Source: CAYVQB01 sp964453985 (GTDB taxonomy: Bacteria > Babelota > Babeliae > Babelales > UASB340). From it: DNA of 26,143 nt. The translations under genes and the position numbers were made by a program. Every line of letters begins with the position of its first letter. Position 1 is the first letter of the stretch. Shown here one piece after another: positions 15,079 to 23,199 of the stretch. The stretch lies in NCBI GenBank assembly GCA_964453985.1, contig CAYVQB010000013.1, positions 1-26,143 on the forward strand, read 5' to 3'. The notes below the pieces were generated by a model. That model did no database searches. It had not been told where the DNA came from and saw only the letters and a list, made by a program, of their open reading frames with translations.

Positions 15079-15384
15079 ATGAACAAAGCTTTATATATTT
15101 TATTTTCAGTAATCTTTTTATCTTTTTTCCAATATAAATATATTTTTTTTCACGATACCCCTCGTGACCCATTTCATCTTCCAACGCAACAATCTGATAG
15201 TTTAAAATTATTAGGATTGATAAAAACTGATGATAAATCAGGGGTAATTTTAAAAAAAGAAGGAGAAGCGCAGATAGTGGCCTTTGAAGGAGAGATTGTT
15301 TGGGGCTATCTGTTAAAGGAGATAGGAGAGTATTTTGTTGAGTTAGAAAAAGGAGGAAGGAGGGTTAGGTTGACTAGCGAGTAG
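15079..15384 (+). CDS. PilP-like (or GspC-like) pilus assembly protein
   Basis: 101 aa from ATG 15079; an ATG at 15064 overlaps the previous stop and has its AGG directly abutting, so the inner start is preferred, but either could be used. A transmembrane or signal segment (residues about 3-23) is followed by 'DTPRDPFHLP', typical of the Pro-rich linker before the PilP HR-type domain, and a compact beta domain ('LLGLIKTDDKSGVILKK', 'VWGYLLKEIGEYFVELEKG', final RRVRL). In PilP/GspC this domain contacts the secretin. The position between the PilO-like gene and the secretin supports it. Confidence 0.7.
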   Translation: MNKALYILFSVIFLSFFQYKYIFFHDTPRDPFHLPTQQSDSLKLLGLIKTDDKSGVILKKEGEAQIVAFEGEIVWGYLLKEIGEYFVELEKGGRRVRLTSE

Positions 15385-15424
15385 AGAAGAGAGTAGATAA
15401 AAGGTAGAATCTAGGAGAGTAGTA

Positions 15425-17128
15425 ATGAAGAATAAATGGATAAATTTATCCATAAGTCTATGGTTTTGCCTTTTTGTTCCAACTGTAAAAACTAATAATG
15501 TTTTTATCCCTAATAGAAAAATAGATTATTCTAATTTCCCGCCATTTACATCAAATTTAATAAAGGATGAGCGTGAAAAAATTGAAAAAAAAGAGAATAA
15601 AGCTATTGAAGAAATTGTAGAACGAGTTGTTTCTAGCAATGATAAAGAGTTGGAGCAAGAAGCAGAGAATTTGGTAAAAGATAAAAAGAAACTAGACAAT
15701 TTTTTGTCTGCGTTTCCGAAAGATATTTTAAAGCATGATTCAAAAGTTGATAATAGGGGAAATGGAGAGGTTGGTCAGGAGATAAGAGATCTGTTACAGA
15801 ATGTTTATCAGTCTAAAGATTTAACAGAAAAAAAAATCACTTTAAAACTAAAAAACTCAAATATTATTGATGCTATTGAACTTATAAACAGGTCTTCAGG
15901 TTTAAGTTTTGTTGTAGATAGCTGGGTATCAGGTAAAATAAATAATATTAATCTAGATAACGTTTCGGTTGCTTCAGCTCTAAATATAATTCTTTCAAGT
16001 AATGATCCACCATTAGCATTAATCCAGGATATGGGTATTTTGCGAGTATTAAGAGAACAGGACGCTGTGAAAATATTGAAAAACAAGATAAGTGACTTAG
16101 CATCAAAAGATTTTTCTAGTGCTTTTGTTACGATGTATAACGCAAAATTTACAGAAAGTTTTAAGCTTAGAGTTGAGAAAATGTGGCATGGTATCATGAA
16201 TAGTGATACTGGTAAGTCTGGATATTACTTGGTTTTTGATGATAGTAGTCGTAAGATTTTTTTTAAAGGGAGAAAGAAAGACGTCCAAGACTTTAGAAAG
16301 TTTTTAAAGGAGATTGATTTCAAGGTGCCTCAAGTTAGGATTGAGGCTCGTGTTATTGTTGCTAGTAAAGACTTTGAGGAGAGCTTTGGTTTGCAGGTCT
16401 CTGGGATTTATAATAGAGCTTCTTCTATTACCCATGGTTGGGATTATGTTGGAGGAGGTGATGTTAAATCGCCTAATGGCGGTGGTGATTTTAAGCCAGG
16501 TATGATTGATAACTGGGCTTTGAATTTGTTGCCTGCTTCTGCGAGCCAATTTCTGAATATACCATTTATCTTTGGAGGTAAAGATCTTGATACAAAGAGA
16601 TTAAACCTAGTCTTGAATGCATCAGAAAATCGCAATGAAATCAAGACCATTTTAAAGCCTACACTTTTAGTTAATAGCGAAGAGATGGCTCAGATTCTTG
16701 TTGGCGAACAGGTTCCTATTGAAACTCAGGTACAAGAACGAATCGAGGGATCGGTTCGGCAAATGGATACTATTAACTATAAAGACTTAGGAATGAAACT
16801 TCATGTTAAGCCTGTTGTGTCGCCAGATTGCAAAACGGTATTTATGGATATTTTTGTCGAAAACTCGTTTGTTAAATCTGGGGGTACAAGTAGCTCCTTT
16901 GATGCAAAGAAATCCATTATCGCTACGACTAAGTCTAAAAGTAGAGTTTTGCTTAAGAGTGGTCAGACTACTCTGATTGGTGGTTTGATTTCTGATGACA
17001 AAAGAATATCAAAACAGGGTGTGCCTATCTTGCAAGAGATTCCAGTTTTAGGTTTTTTATTTAAGGGTTCAAAACGAGGAAAAAGAGACGAACAGCTTAT
17101 GATTTTTATATCACCTACTGTTGTATAG
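15425..17128 (+). CDS. pilQ: Outer-membrane secretin (PilQ/GspD type)
   Basis: 567 aa, AGGAG 8 bases before ATG. Signal peptide (about 1-24, WINLSISLWFCLFVPTVKT), a charged helical stretch (45-125), an STN/N-domain (about 138-215, 'ITLKLKNSNIIDAIELINRS'), a further N-type domain (225-295), and the secretin core (about 300-567) with 'VRIEARVIVASKDFEESFG', 'KPTLLVNSEEMAQILVGEQ', 'INYKDLGMKLHVKPVVS', and the signature 'SGQTTLIGGLISDD...VPILQEIPVLGFLF'. It forms the multimeric outer-membrane channel for pili or secreted substrates. The PilO/PilP neighbours favour PilQ over GspD. A terminator follows the stop directly. Confidence 0.93.
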   Translation: MKNKWINLSISLWFCLFVPTVKTNNVFIPNRKIDYSNFPPFTSNLIKDEREKIEKKENKAIEEIVERVVSSNDKELEQEAENLVKDKKKLDNFLSAFPKDILKHDSKVDNRGNGEVGQEIRDLLQNVYQSKDLTEKKITLKLKNSNIIDAIELINRSSGLSFVVDSWVSGKINNINLDNVSVASALNIILSSNDPPLALIQDMGILRVLREQDAVKILKNKISDLASKDFSSAFVTMYNAKFTESFKLRVEKMWHGIMNSDTGKSGYYLVFDDSSRKIFFKGRKKDVQDFRKFLKEIDFKVPQVRIEARVIVASKDFEESFGLQVSGIYNRASSITHGWDYVGGGDVKSPNGGGDFKPGMIDNWALNLLPASASQFLNIPFIFGGKDLDTKRLNLVLNASENRNEIKTILKPTLLVNSEEMAQILVGEQVPIETQVQERIEGSVRQMDTINYKDLGMKLHVKPVVSPDCKTVFMDIFVENSFVKSGGTSSSFDAKKSIIATTKSKSRVLLKSGQTTLIGGLISDDKRISKQGVPILQEIPVLGFLFKGSKRGKRDEQLMIFISPTVV

Positions 17129-17133
17129 TAATA

Positions 17134-17166
17134 GGGGCATGGTGCAAACCATGCCCCTGCGTTTTT
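17134..17166 (+). terminator. Intrinsic terminator after the secretin
   Basis: A perfect 10-bp GC-rich stem (17134-17143 with 17148-17157), GCAA loop, and a T-run at 17162-17166. It is placed five bases after the secretin stop. The convergent permease gene ends at 17167, so the hairpin may also slow transcription from that side, though no T-run points that way. Confidence 0.9.
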
Positions 17167-17961
17167 CTAAACAAAATCAAGACGTTTTTTGAACTTAGCA
17201 ATTCCTATAAATCCAAAAATAATTGTAAAAATTATTGTCATAACAACGCACAAGCTAAAAGGTATATAGCCACTTTGTCCCAAAATCGCAATTCTTGTTC
17301 CTTCCATTACATAGGTTAATGGATTCAAGTATGCGATTTTTGCAAGCAAAGGAGAAAGCTCTTGTAGGGTTTTGTAGGAAAACTGTGAGCAACCAAAAAA
17401 CCACATTGGGAAAAGATAACGAATTGCGATCTTGTCTATATCGCCCATGCTTTTTACAAGACTGGCGATAAAAAGAGCAAAGAACCCCATACTCAAGTTA
17501 GTTAATAAAAAGATTATTAAAAATTTGAATATGCAAAAATTGGATAGATCTAAGCTGTTCCACAATAGTATCTTACTTAATGGCAATACAATTATTGAAA
17601 CTACTGTTGAATGGTAGGTATAACTTAGCCCTTTGGTTGCAAAAACCAGCCAGTTAGGTATTGGCAGTGTTAATGGGTATGTAATGGTTCTGTTGCCGTC
17701 CATGTCAGCAACAAATGTAACGGAGTAGGTCCAAACCTGCCAAAAGCTGCAACTTGGTATTAACCCAATGGCATAGAAAGGTCCAAAGCCTTCTTGCATA
17801 CCTAGCTGAGGAAACACATATGCAAAGACTAGTATTGTTGTGCCTACCCACATAATTGTATTTATGTAGTTGTTTATTAAGCCTTTATTAAAGATGAGCA
17901 CCTCTGTCTTTAATAAAGTCCACATTATTTTTAAGTAAGATTTTATTTTTAAACTAAACAT
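17167..17961 (-). CDS. ABC-2 type transporter permease
   Basis: 264 aa with about six hydrophobic segments in the ABC-2 arrangement: helices near residues 30-55, 65-85, 110-140, 145-170, 180-200 and 235-258, with the short 'DIDKIAIRYLFPMWFFGCSQF' and 'LNPLTYVMEGTR' stretch before the last helix, which is a common signature of NodJ/DrrB-type exporters. It works with the ATPase encoded directly upstream; the start overlaps that gene by 8 bp, which indicates translational coupling. The substrate is not predictable (drug, polysaccharide or lipid export are all possible). Confidence 0.9.
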   Translation of the reverse strand: MFSLKIKSYLKIMWTLLKTEVLIFNKGLINNYINTIMWVGTTILVFAYVFPQLGMQEGFGPFYAIGLIPSCSFWQVWTYSVTFVADMDGNRTITYPLTLPIPNWLVFATKGLSYTYHSTVVSIIVLPLSKILLWNSLDLSNFCIFKFLIIFLLTNLSMGFFALFIASLVKSMGDIDKIAIRYLFPMWFFGCSQFSYKTLQELSPLLAKIAYLNPLTYVMEGTRIAILGQSGYIPFSLCVVMTIIFTIIFGFIGIAKFKKRLDFV

Positions 17962-18706
17962 CAGTTTCTTCTTTCATAAGTTTAATGAATATATCTTCTA
18001 GTTTGCCCATCTGATGTATATTTTTTAAATTTTCAGGGGTATCTATTAGTTTGATTTTACCTTTATCCAAAATACAGATTCTATCTGATAGAACTTCTGC
18101 TTCGTCAAGATAGTGGGTGGTTAGAAGTACTGTAACGCCCTCTTTCTTTAGGGTGTTAATGTTTTCCCATAATTGATGTCTTATATGTGGGTCAAGGCCT
18201 ACTGTTGGTTCATCAAGTATTATGAGCTTTGGATTATGCATTAAAGCACGAGCTATTAGCACTCTTTGTTTATAGCCACCAGATAAAACGTCAGGCTTAG
18301 AATCTAAATATTTCTGCAAAACATATTTGCTTACAAGGTGATCGAGGCGTTCTAGGATCTCTGACTTGGGAAGGCAAAAGTATTCTCCAGCAAGGATAAG
18401 GTTTTGCTTAACTGTAAGCTCTTCTATTAGGTTTGGCTTTTGTGGGCAATAGCCAACTATTTTGCGAAAGCCATTTATATCTTTATAGATAGAGTTGTTA
18501 TTGAGTAAAATATCACCAGATGTAGGCGGATGTAGCGTTGCAAGTATATTAGATAGAGTGGTTTTACCTGCTCCGTTGACACCCAAAAGCCCAATGATTT
18601 CGCTTTCATATATTTCAAGAGAGACATCATCCAAGGCTTTTATTGTCAGCTTGTCACTATCGTAGTATTTTTTTAGATTTTGAATTCTTATAAGGGTTTT
18701 TTCCAT
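17954..18706 (-). CDS. ABC transporter ATP-binding protein
   Basis: 250 aa. All nucleotide-binding motifs are intact: Walker A GVNGAGKTT (42-50), Q-loop in 'GYCPQKPN', signature LSGGYKQR (141-148), Walker B LIILDEPTVGLDP (161-173), and the H-loop in 'LLTTHYLDEAE'. The C-terminus 'EDIFIKLMKEE' is the usual end of DrrA/CcmA-type ATPases. It energises the ABC-2 permease that follows in the same operon. Only a weak AAAGAA precedes ATG. Confidence 0.95.
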   Translation of the reverse strand: MEKTLIRIQNLKKYYDSDKLTIKALDDVSLEIYESEIIGLLGVNGAGKTTLSNILATLHPPTSGDILLNNNSIYKDINGFRKIVGYCPQKPNLIEELTVKQNLILAGEYFCLPKSEILERLDHLVSKYVLQKYLDSKPDVLSGGYKQRVLIARALMHNPKLIILDEPTVGLDPHIRHQLWENINTLKKEGVTVLLTTHYLDEAEVLSDRICILDKGKIKLIDTPENLKNIHQMGKLEDIFIKLMKEETDV

Positions 18707-18974
18707 GGTTAGATTCTTTCATGGTTATTTTTATTAAAAGGCAGTTTTTTAGTATTATGACTGTCTGGGTCGCTTAGAATTGGTTTGGCGTGGAATTTTG
18801 TTCTTTACGCGGCAGTGTTATTTAAGAAGATTATAGTTACCATTTTTTGCACTCCCCGATTGGTTTAAAAAAGTGAGGATATTTACTTTTGATAATAATA
18901 GAAATATAATGAAAATCAATAAATACTGCTAAAAAATGCAAAATAGCCTAAAAGACACAAATTATAGGGATTGT

Positions 18975-19002
18975 TTGAAATAGATCTAATAGTTGGTATA
19001 CT
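18975..19002 (+). promoter_or_regulatory. Candidate sigma-70 promoter
   Basis: TTGAAA (18975-18980) and TATACT (18997-19002), each one base from consensus, are separated by 16 bp. If used, it gives the RNA-binding protein gene a leader of about 260 nt, a length seen for cold-inducible genes. In AT-rich DNA such matches arise by chance, so confidence is limited. Confidence 0.4.
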
Positions 19003-19183
19003 ATTTCTATATTAGCTATGTTTTGAAAATGTTAAGAATTAAATTGAGTTTTTATGATATCTATCATCTTTTTAAATTTCTATTGTATCTGAAATCTATT
19101 TAAATCTTAAAAAGTTATCGTAGTTAGATTTTTTCGGGTCAAATTGTAAAGGGATACGCTATAAGAGTATAAGGTACGTTAAT

Positions 19184-19209
19184 AACTGAAACTAAGGTAG
19201 GTTTCGGTT
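19184..19209 (+). promoter_or_regulatory. Leader hairpin of the RNA-binding protein gene
   Basis: A 9-bp stem with one G-U pair (19184-19192 with 19201-19209) and the loop TAAGGTAG lies 60 bp before the start codon. The loop carries an AGG that resembles a ribosome site. It may be a regulatory or protein-binding structure, possibly an autoregulatory target of the encoded RNA-binding protein; this is inference. Confidence 0.4.
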
Positions 19210-19269
19210 GATTTTAAATTTTGAATGTAAAGTAATTAATTAAAATAATTAATATTTAGGATATATACT

Positions 19270-19668
19270 ATGAACATTTATGTTGGAAACATTCCTCACG
19301 ATCTTACAGAAGACGAGTTAAGAGAAGCGTTTGAAGTCTACGGACAAGTTGAATCAGTTTCACTTATTAAAGACAAATTTACAGGTGAATCTAGAGGTTT
19401 TGGCTTTGTTCAAATGGCTGAAAAAGAAGCTGCACAAGCTTCAATCGAAGGCCTTAATGGTCAAGATTTGAAGGGTCGCACCCTCAATGTTAATGAAGCA
19501 AAGCCTCGTCCAGAAAGACGTCCAGGCGGCAACGGCGGCGGCGGATTTAGCAGAGGCGGCGGAGCTGGCGGCAGTCGTGGTGGCTTCGGTGGAAGTCGTA
19601 GCGGCAGCAGCAGCAGCAACGGCGGCGGTAGCCGTGGTGGCTTCGGCGGCGGCGGAAATAGATGGTAA
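19270..19668 (+). CDS. RRM glycine-rich RNA-binding protein
   Basis: 132 aa, AGGA eight bases before ATG. One complete RRM domain (1-78) has RNP2 IYVGNI (3-8) and RNP1 RGFGFVQM (42-49), with the aromatic residues that stack on RNA. The tail from about residue 82 is Gly/Arg/Ser-rich (PRPERRPGGNGGGGFSR... ending GGGGNRW). This is the Rbp type known from cyanobacteria and several other phyla, where members are often cold-induced and act as RNA chaperones. The long leader with a hairpin fits post-transcriptional control. The Gly tail is written mostly with GGC codons and is strikingly GC-rich against the gene body. A strong terminator follows. Confidence 0.93.
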   Translation: MNIYVGNIPHDLTEDELREAFEVYGQVESVSLIKDKFTGESRGFGFVQMAEKEAAQASIEGLNGQDLKGRTLNVNEAKPRPERRPGGNGGGGFSRGGGAGGSRGGFGGSRSGSSSSNGGGSRGGFGGGGNRW

Positions 19669-19689
19669 TCTAGCTCTGTTATAAGCTTT

Positions 19690-19734
19690 AAGGGCCCGGT
19701 TACGAAGTTATATTCGTAACCGGGCCCTTTTTTT
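19690..19734 (+). terminator. Strong intrinsic terminator after the RRM gene
   Basis: A perfect 17-bp GC-rich stem (19690-19706 with 19713-19729), a six-base loop, and a T-run through 19734. It separates the gene from the convergent phosphoribosyltransferase whose stop is at 19746. Confidence 0.95.
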
Positions 19735-19745
19735 ATTTAATTATT

Positions 19746-20378
19746 TTAAAAAGAATTCATAATTTCTACAACTTGATCATCACCAGTTTGAGTGAAGTTT
19801 CTGAAAAATCTACTTATTGCACCAAGGTCTACTGGTGAGGCTAAATATATTACTGAATAAGCTAATGATTCAAGCTCTTTGATTGTGCTTAATAGTGCAA
19901 CAGGAACAGCAATAATTATAGTGTTTGCCTGTTGGCTTTGAACAGATTTGATAGCGGCTTTTATAGTAGAGCCCGTTGCAATTCCATCATCAACAAGAAT
20001 CACTGTTTTATTTTCTAAATTAAGCGCAGATCTACTTGAGCGATAAGCTTGTACTCGCCTCTTAGCCTCTTCTCTTTCCTGTTCTATTTCCTTTTCAATG
20101 TATTCTGTGCTGACTCCGAGCATATTAACTAGGTTTTCATCTAGTATAGCTTGTCCATCTTCTGTTATTGCGCCAATTGCAAGTTCAGGATTAAATGGGG
20201 CACCGATTTTTCTTGGAGCCATGATATCTAGGGGCAAATTTAATTCTTTGGCTATTTCGGCTGCAACAACTATGCCTCCACGTGCTAATCCTATTACTAA
20301 TGTATCTTTATTATTTTTGTAATCTTTTAATTCTTGGGCAAGAAGTTTTCCTGCTTGTTCTCGATTTTCAAAAATCAT
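19746..20378 (-). CDS. Type I phosphoribosyltransferase domain protein
   Basis: 210 aa. The PRPP-binding loop 'VILVDDGIATGST' (about 125-137) and N-terminal 'VIGLARGGIVVAAEIAKEL' plus 'PRKIGAPFNPELAIGAI' identify the stand-alone family of predicted phosphoribosyltransferases related to those fused with dienelactone-hydrolase-like domains. The substrate base is unknown for this family; it is not uracil, adenine or hypoxanthine PRTase by motif. It is divergent from upp with 90 bp between the starts. Confidence 0.88.
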   Translation of the reverse strand: MIFENREQAGKLLAQELKDYKNNKDTLVIGLARGGIVVAAEIAKELNLPLDIMAPRKIGAPFNPELAIGAITEDGQAILDENLVNMLGVSTEYIEKEIEQEREEAKRRVQAYRSSRSALNLENKTVILVDDGIATGSTIKAAIKSVQSQQANTIIIAVPVALLSTIKELESLAYSVIYLASPVDLGAISRFFRNFTQTGDDQVVEIMNSF

Positions 20379-20468
20379 CTTAATTGACTTTCTATAGGTT
20401 TATTTTCAATATTTTTTAAATATATATGAGTAAGTTGTGAAATTTCAACAAAAAAAGATGGGGTTTCT

Positions 20469-21071
20469 ATGAAAGAGATTTTATTAACTATTTTGCGTGA
20501 TAAAAATACAGGCATAGCCGAATTTCGGCAGGCTGCACACAAGTTGGCTTTGATTTTGGCCAATGATGCGAGTGGGTATCTTGAAAAAGAAAAAATAAGT
20601 GTTAATACAACTATTGCCAATGCTTCAGGTACAAAATTAAAAAATGATATAATTTTAGTGCCAATATTGCGCGCAGCGCTATCTTTATTCCCTGCATTTT
20701 TGGAATATTACCCAAAGGCGAAAGTTGGGTTTGTTGGTTTAAAGCGTGATGAAAAGACTGCGGTGGCGAATTTGTATTACAAAAATTTACCCAAAATTAA
20801 AGATACGGATGATATAATAATTTTAGATCCAATGATTGCTACAGGCGGGAGTGGTGCTGACACAATTAAATTATTAATAGAATCTGGAGCAAAAGAAAAT
20901 AAGATTATTTTTATTGCTGTGATTTCTGCCAAAACGGGTATAGATAAAATAAAAAAAGAGTTTGGCAAAGTAAAAATTATTTGTGTGCACCAGGACGAAG
21001 AGCTAAACAAAAACAGTTATATAGTACCAGGTCTTGGAGACTTTGGAGATAGATATTTTGGGACATTATAA
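20469..21071 (+). CDS. upp: Uracil phosphoribosyltransferase
   Basis: 200 aa, GGGG before ATG. It converts uracil and PRPP to UMP in pyrimidine salvage. Motifs: 'ILVPILRAALSLFPAFLEYYP', where most UPRTs have LRAG, the PRPP loop 'IILDPMIATGGSG' (about 117-129), and the C-terminal uracil-binding signature 'VPGLGDFGDRYFGT'. It is about eight residues shorter than typical bacterial Upp. It is first in an operon with an MgtE-like transporter and crcB; only one base separates its stop from the next ATG. Salvage fits an organism that takes bases from a host. Confidence 0.95.
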   Translation: MKEILLTILRDKNTGIAEFRQAAHKLALILANDASGYLEKEKISVNTTIANASGTKLKNDIILVPILRAALSLFPAFLEYYPKAKVGFVGLKRDEKTAVANLYYKNLPKIKDTDDIIILDPMIATGGSGADTIKLLIESGAKENKIIFIAVISAKTGIDKIKKEFGKVKIICVHQDEELNKNSYIVPGLGDFGDRYFGTL

Positions 21072-21072
21072 T

Positions 21073-22038
21073 ATGAAGAATAATAATTTTATGATAGATA
21101 AAGCTTTTATCCCTACTGTTTACTCTGATCAGACGGTTGGATTTGCGCTTACAAAAATAAGAGACAAGATTGAAAATTGGGAAACTATTAATTATTTATA
21201 TATCGTTGATAAGGTTGGAAAATTATTAGGAGTAGTTTCTATTAAAGAGCTTTTTAAAACTTCTAATACAAAAAAAGTTTCTGACATAATGACAACCAAA
21301 ATAACTCATGTTAAACCAGATGTAACGCCAGGTAAGATGGTTTATAAGGCGTTAAAGAGTAAAATTAAAATGGTTCCGGTTCTTGATAGTAAGCATATTT
21401 TGCTTGGTGTTATAAATTCTAGAAAAATCCTTACAATTTTGTATAGAGAAATGCGAGATGATCTACTTCGTTTGGCTGGTATTTATGATCCTAGTCCTTC
21501 TTTTGATAAAGTTTTAGAGGTGCCAATACTTACTTCTTTAAAACATAGAATTCCTTGGTTGTTATTGGGTTTAATGGGTGGTATTTTTACTTCTAAAGTA
21601 ATTGGTTTTTTTGATTTAACTTTAAAAAACAATCTGATTATAGCCAGCTTTATACCCTTAATGACATATATGAGTGGTGCTGTTGTTACGCAGATGGAGG
21701 CTTTTATTGTTAGAGATATGAGTTTAAGTTCCAGATTTTATTTTGGTAAGTATTTTGTTAGACAATTTGCTATTACCTTTTTAGTTGCTTTAATTTGTAG
21801 TATCGCTTTGTCTGTTTTTGTTTTGGTTTTTTATAAAGAAGCTTTATTGATCCCTGTTATGGGGATTTCGATATTCTTTGCAATTATATCTGCGGTTTTT
21901 ACAGGGCTGCTATTACCTTATTTATTTGGTAAATTAAAGATAGATCCTGCTATAGCAAGTGGGCCTTTGGCTGCAATAGCCCAAGATGTTTTAAGCGTTT
22001 CCATTTTTTTTGTTATAGCTTCTTACTTACTGAGTTAG
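21073..22038 (+). CDS. MgtE-like transporter with CBS pair, no MgtE N domain
   Basis: 321 aa from ATG 21073; the longer frame from 21034 overlaps upp. Two CBS domains (about 12-130; 'YLYIVDKVGKLLGVVSIKEL', 'VPVLDSKHILLGVINSRKI') are followed by five membrane helices of the MgtE type ('IPWLLLGLMGGIFTSKVIG', 'IPLMTYMSGAVVTQMEAFIVR', 'IDPAIASGPLAAIAQDV'). MgtE is a Mg2+ channel gated by cytosolic Mg2+. The N-terminal superhelical MgtE_N domain that helps sense Mg2+ is missing. The pore motif has GAVVTQ where classical members have GNxGxQ, so ion selectivity may differ. Confidence 0.85.
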   Translation: MKNNNFMIDKAFIPTVYSDQTVGFALTKIRDKIENWETINYLYIVDKVGKLLGVVSIKELFKTSNTKKVSDIMTTKITHVKPDVTPGKMVYKALKSKIKMVPVLDSKHILLGVINSRKILTILYREMRDDLLRLAGIYDPSPSFDKVLEVPILTSLKHRIPWLLLGLMGGIFTSKVIGFFDLTLKNNLIIASFIPLMTYMSGAVVTQMEAFIVRDMSLSSRFYFGKYFVRQFAITFLVALICSIALSVFVLVFYKEALLIPVMGISIFFAIISAVFTGLLLPYLFGKLKIDPAIASGPLAAIAQDVLSVSIFFVIASYLLS

Positions 22039-22056
22039 ACAAGGATAATATTAATT

Positions 22057-22428
22057 ATGTTAAGAAATATTTTAATTGTGAGTGCTGGCGGCATAATAGG
22101 TACTTTAAGTCGATATTTGGTTTATATTTTCATAGAAAATAATTTTGCTTCAGCGTGGTACAAGCCGTTAATTGTTAACATTGTAGGTGGAGCTATTGTT
22201 GGATTGTTATGGAAATTTATAGAATTTCATCCAGATCGACAATTGTTTTTATTGATTGGAGTTTTAGGAGCCTTTACAACTTTTTCATCTTTTATTTTAG
22301 ATACTTATCTGCTTATTCAAGTTAATAAAATTGGTTTGGCTGCGTTGAGTATTCTACTTAATAATACGTTAAGTTTTCTATCATTCTTTTGTGGCTTGTA
22401 TGTTTCTAGGCTTATTAGTGCTATATAA
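22057..22428 (+). CDS. crcB: Fluoride ion channel CrcB/FluC
   Basis: 123 aa, four helices, AAGGATAA before ATG. Family motifs: 'GGIIGTLSRY' at the N-terminus, 'IVNIVGGAIVG' and 'GVLGAFTTFSSF' (the GxxTTFS box with the conserved Phe/Thr/Ser). FluC works as an antiparallel dimer that exports fluoride. It is the third gene of the upp operon. The 3' end overlaps the convergent VIT-like gene by 8 bp. No fluoride riboswitch is visible upstream. Confidence 0.93.
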   Translation: MLRNILIVSAGGIIGTLSRYLVYIFIENNFASAWYKPLIVNIVGGAIVGLLWKFIEFHPDRQLFLLIGVLGAFTTFSSFILDTYLLIQVNKIGLAALSILLNNTLSFLSFFCGLYVSRLISAI

Positions 22429-22900
22429 AGGTATTTCTGATAAAAATGCCTACATAATGTGTAGCTAAAATTACAAGAGTGCCAATGGTTAAATGTTCTG
22501 CTATAACATACCAAGGATTAATTTTTCTTACCTTTGACATGTAATAACTGAATGATGTCAATAATAGGAATCCCCAGAAAATACTCAGTAATACGGCAGT
22601 TTTTAGTGAAAAGACCAAGATAGGTAAAACAAAGGTTATGGCAATAATAAATTTAGTTATAAATGTAACTATAGTTGCTTCCCAAATTTCTCTTTTAGTA
22701 CATTTATTTTCAAATTCTTTTGATACATGGACCCCTAAGGAGTCTGAAAATGAATCTGCTATGGCTATTGTTAGAATGCCACCAATAACAGCAAAAGATG
22801 ATTCTGTTCCCGAATAAATACCTACCATTAAACCCAAAGTTGTTATAACGCCTGATGTTACACCAAATCCCAAGCCTGTTTTAAAAGATTCTCTTAACAT
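22421..22900 (-). CDS. VIT1/CCC1-like membrane transporter, short form
   Basis: 159 aa, four to five helices. 'GLGFGVTSGVITTLGLMVGI' and 'IADSFSDSLGVHVSKEFE' match the GxxDGxxTTxGLxxG and ALSDALGxYxSxE signatures of the VIT1/CCC1 Fe/Mn transporter group. Typical members are about 230 aa with a longer cytosolic segment between helices 2 and 3; here that segment is short. Fe2+ or Mn2+ export is the family role; not certain for this variant. It is last in a - strand operon, 6 bp after a small membrane protein. Confidence 0.7.
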   Translation of the reverse strand: MLRESFKTGLGFGVTSGVITTLGLMVGIYSGTESSFAVIGGILTIAIADSFSDSLGVHVSKEFENKCTKREIWEATIVTFITKFIIAITFVLPILVFSLKTAVLLSIFWGFLLLTSFSYYMSKVRKINPWYVIAEHLTIGTLVILATHYVGIFIRNTFI

Positions 22901-22906
22901 GTTTTT

Positions 22907-23188
22907 TTACTCTTTTTGTTTATGGCTGTTATTGTTAAAAAATTTTGCCTGCAAAATATAAATTATAAAAAAGTACCCAATTAGTCTTATTATTGCAATT
23001 AGTATAGGGAAGTTGTCAGTAAGTCCAAAAAATGTCATTACATGGGAAATCCCAAAAATTGCGTAAGCTATTGCTATAAAAAGTGCTATTATGTTTGATT
23101 TTTTTTTGTAATTTAAATACCCCAGAGTAACAATTGTAACACATAAGGCCATATTTAAAAGTCCTATTGGATCCGATGAGTTCAGCAT
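22907..23188 (-). CDS. Small membrane protein of unknown function
   Basis: 93 aa with about three transmembrane helices (5-22, 30-52, 60-82) and a Lys/Asn-rich tail. I recognise no family. It is 11 bp after yraN and 6 bp before the VIT-like gene, so it is co-transcribed and might assist that transporter. Confidence 0.65.
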   Translation of the reverse strand: MLNSSDPIGLLNMALCVTIVTLGYLNYKKKSNIIALFIAIAYAIFGISHVMTFFGLTDNFPILIAIIRLIGYFFIIYILQAKFFNNNSHKQKE

Positions 23189-23199
23189 TAGAAACTCCC

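Larger units (their letters stand above)
18707..19269. other. Intergenic region, 563 bp, between divergent genes
   Basis: No coding frame is supported. It holds the upstream region of the ABC operon (- strand) and a long leader of the RNA-binding protein gene (+ strand), with one promoter candidate and one hairpin listed separately. A second, weaker promoter-like pair (TTGTAA at 19144 and TATAAG at 19168, spacer 18) lies closer to the gene. A small RNA cannot be excluded. Confidence 0.5.

Noticed and set aside
19487..19684. Ala/Val-rich frame overlapping the RNA-binding protein
   Set aside because: It is the +1 shadow of the GGC-rich Gly tail; the RRM frame explains the sequence.
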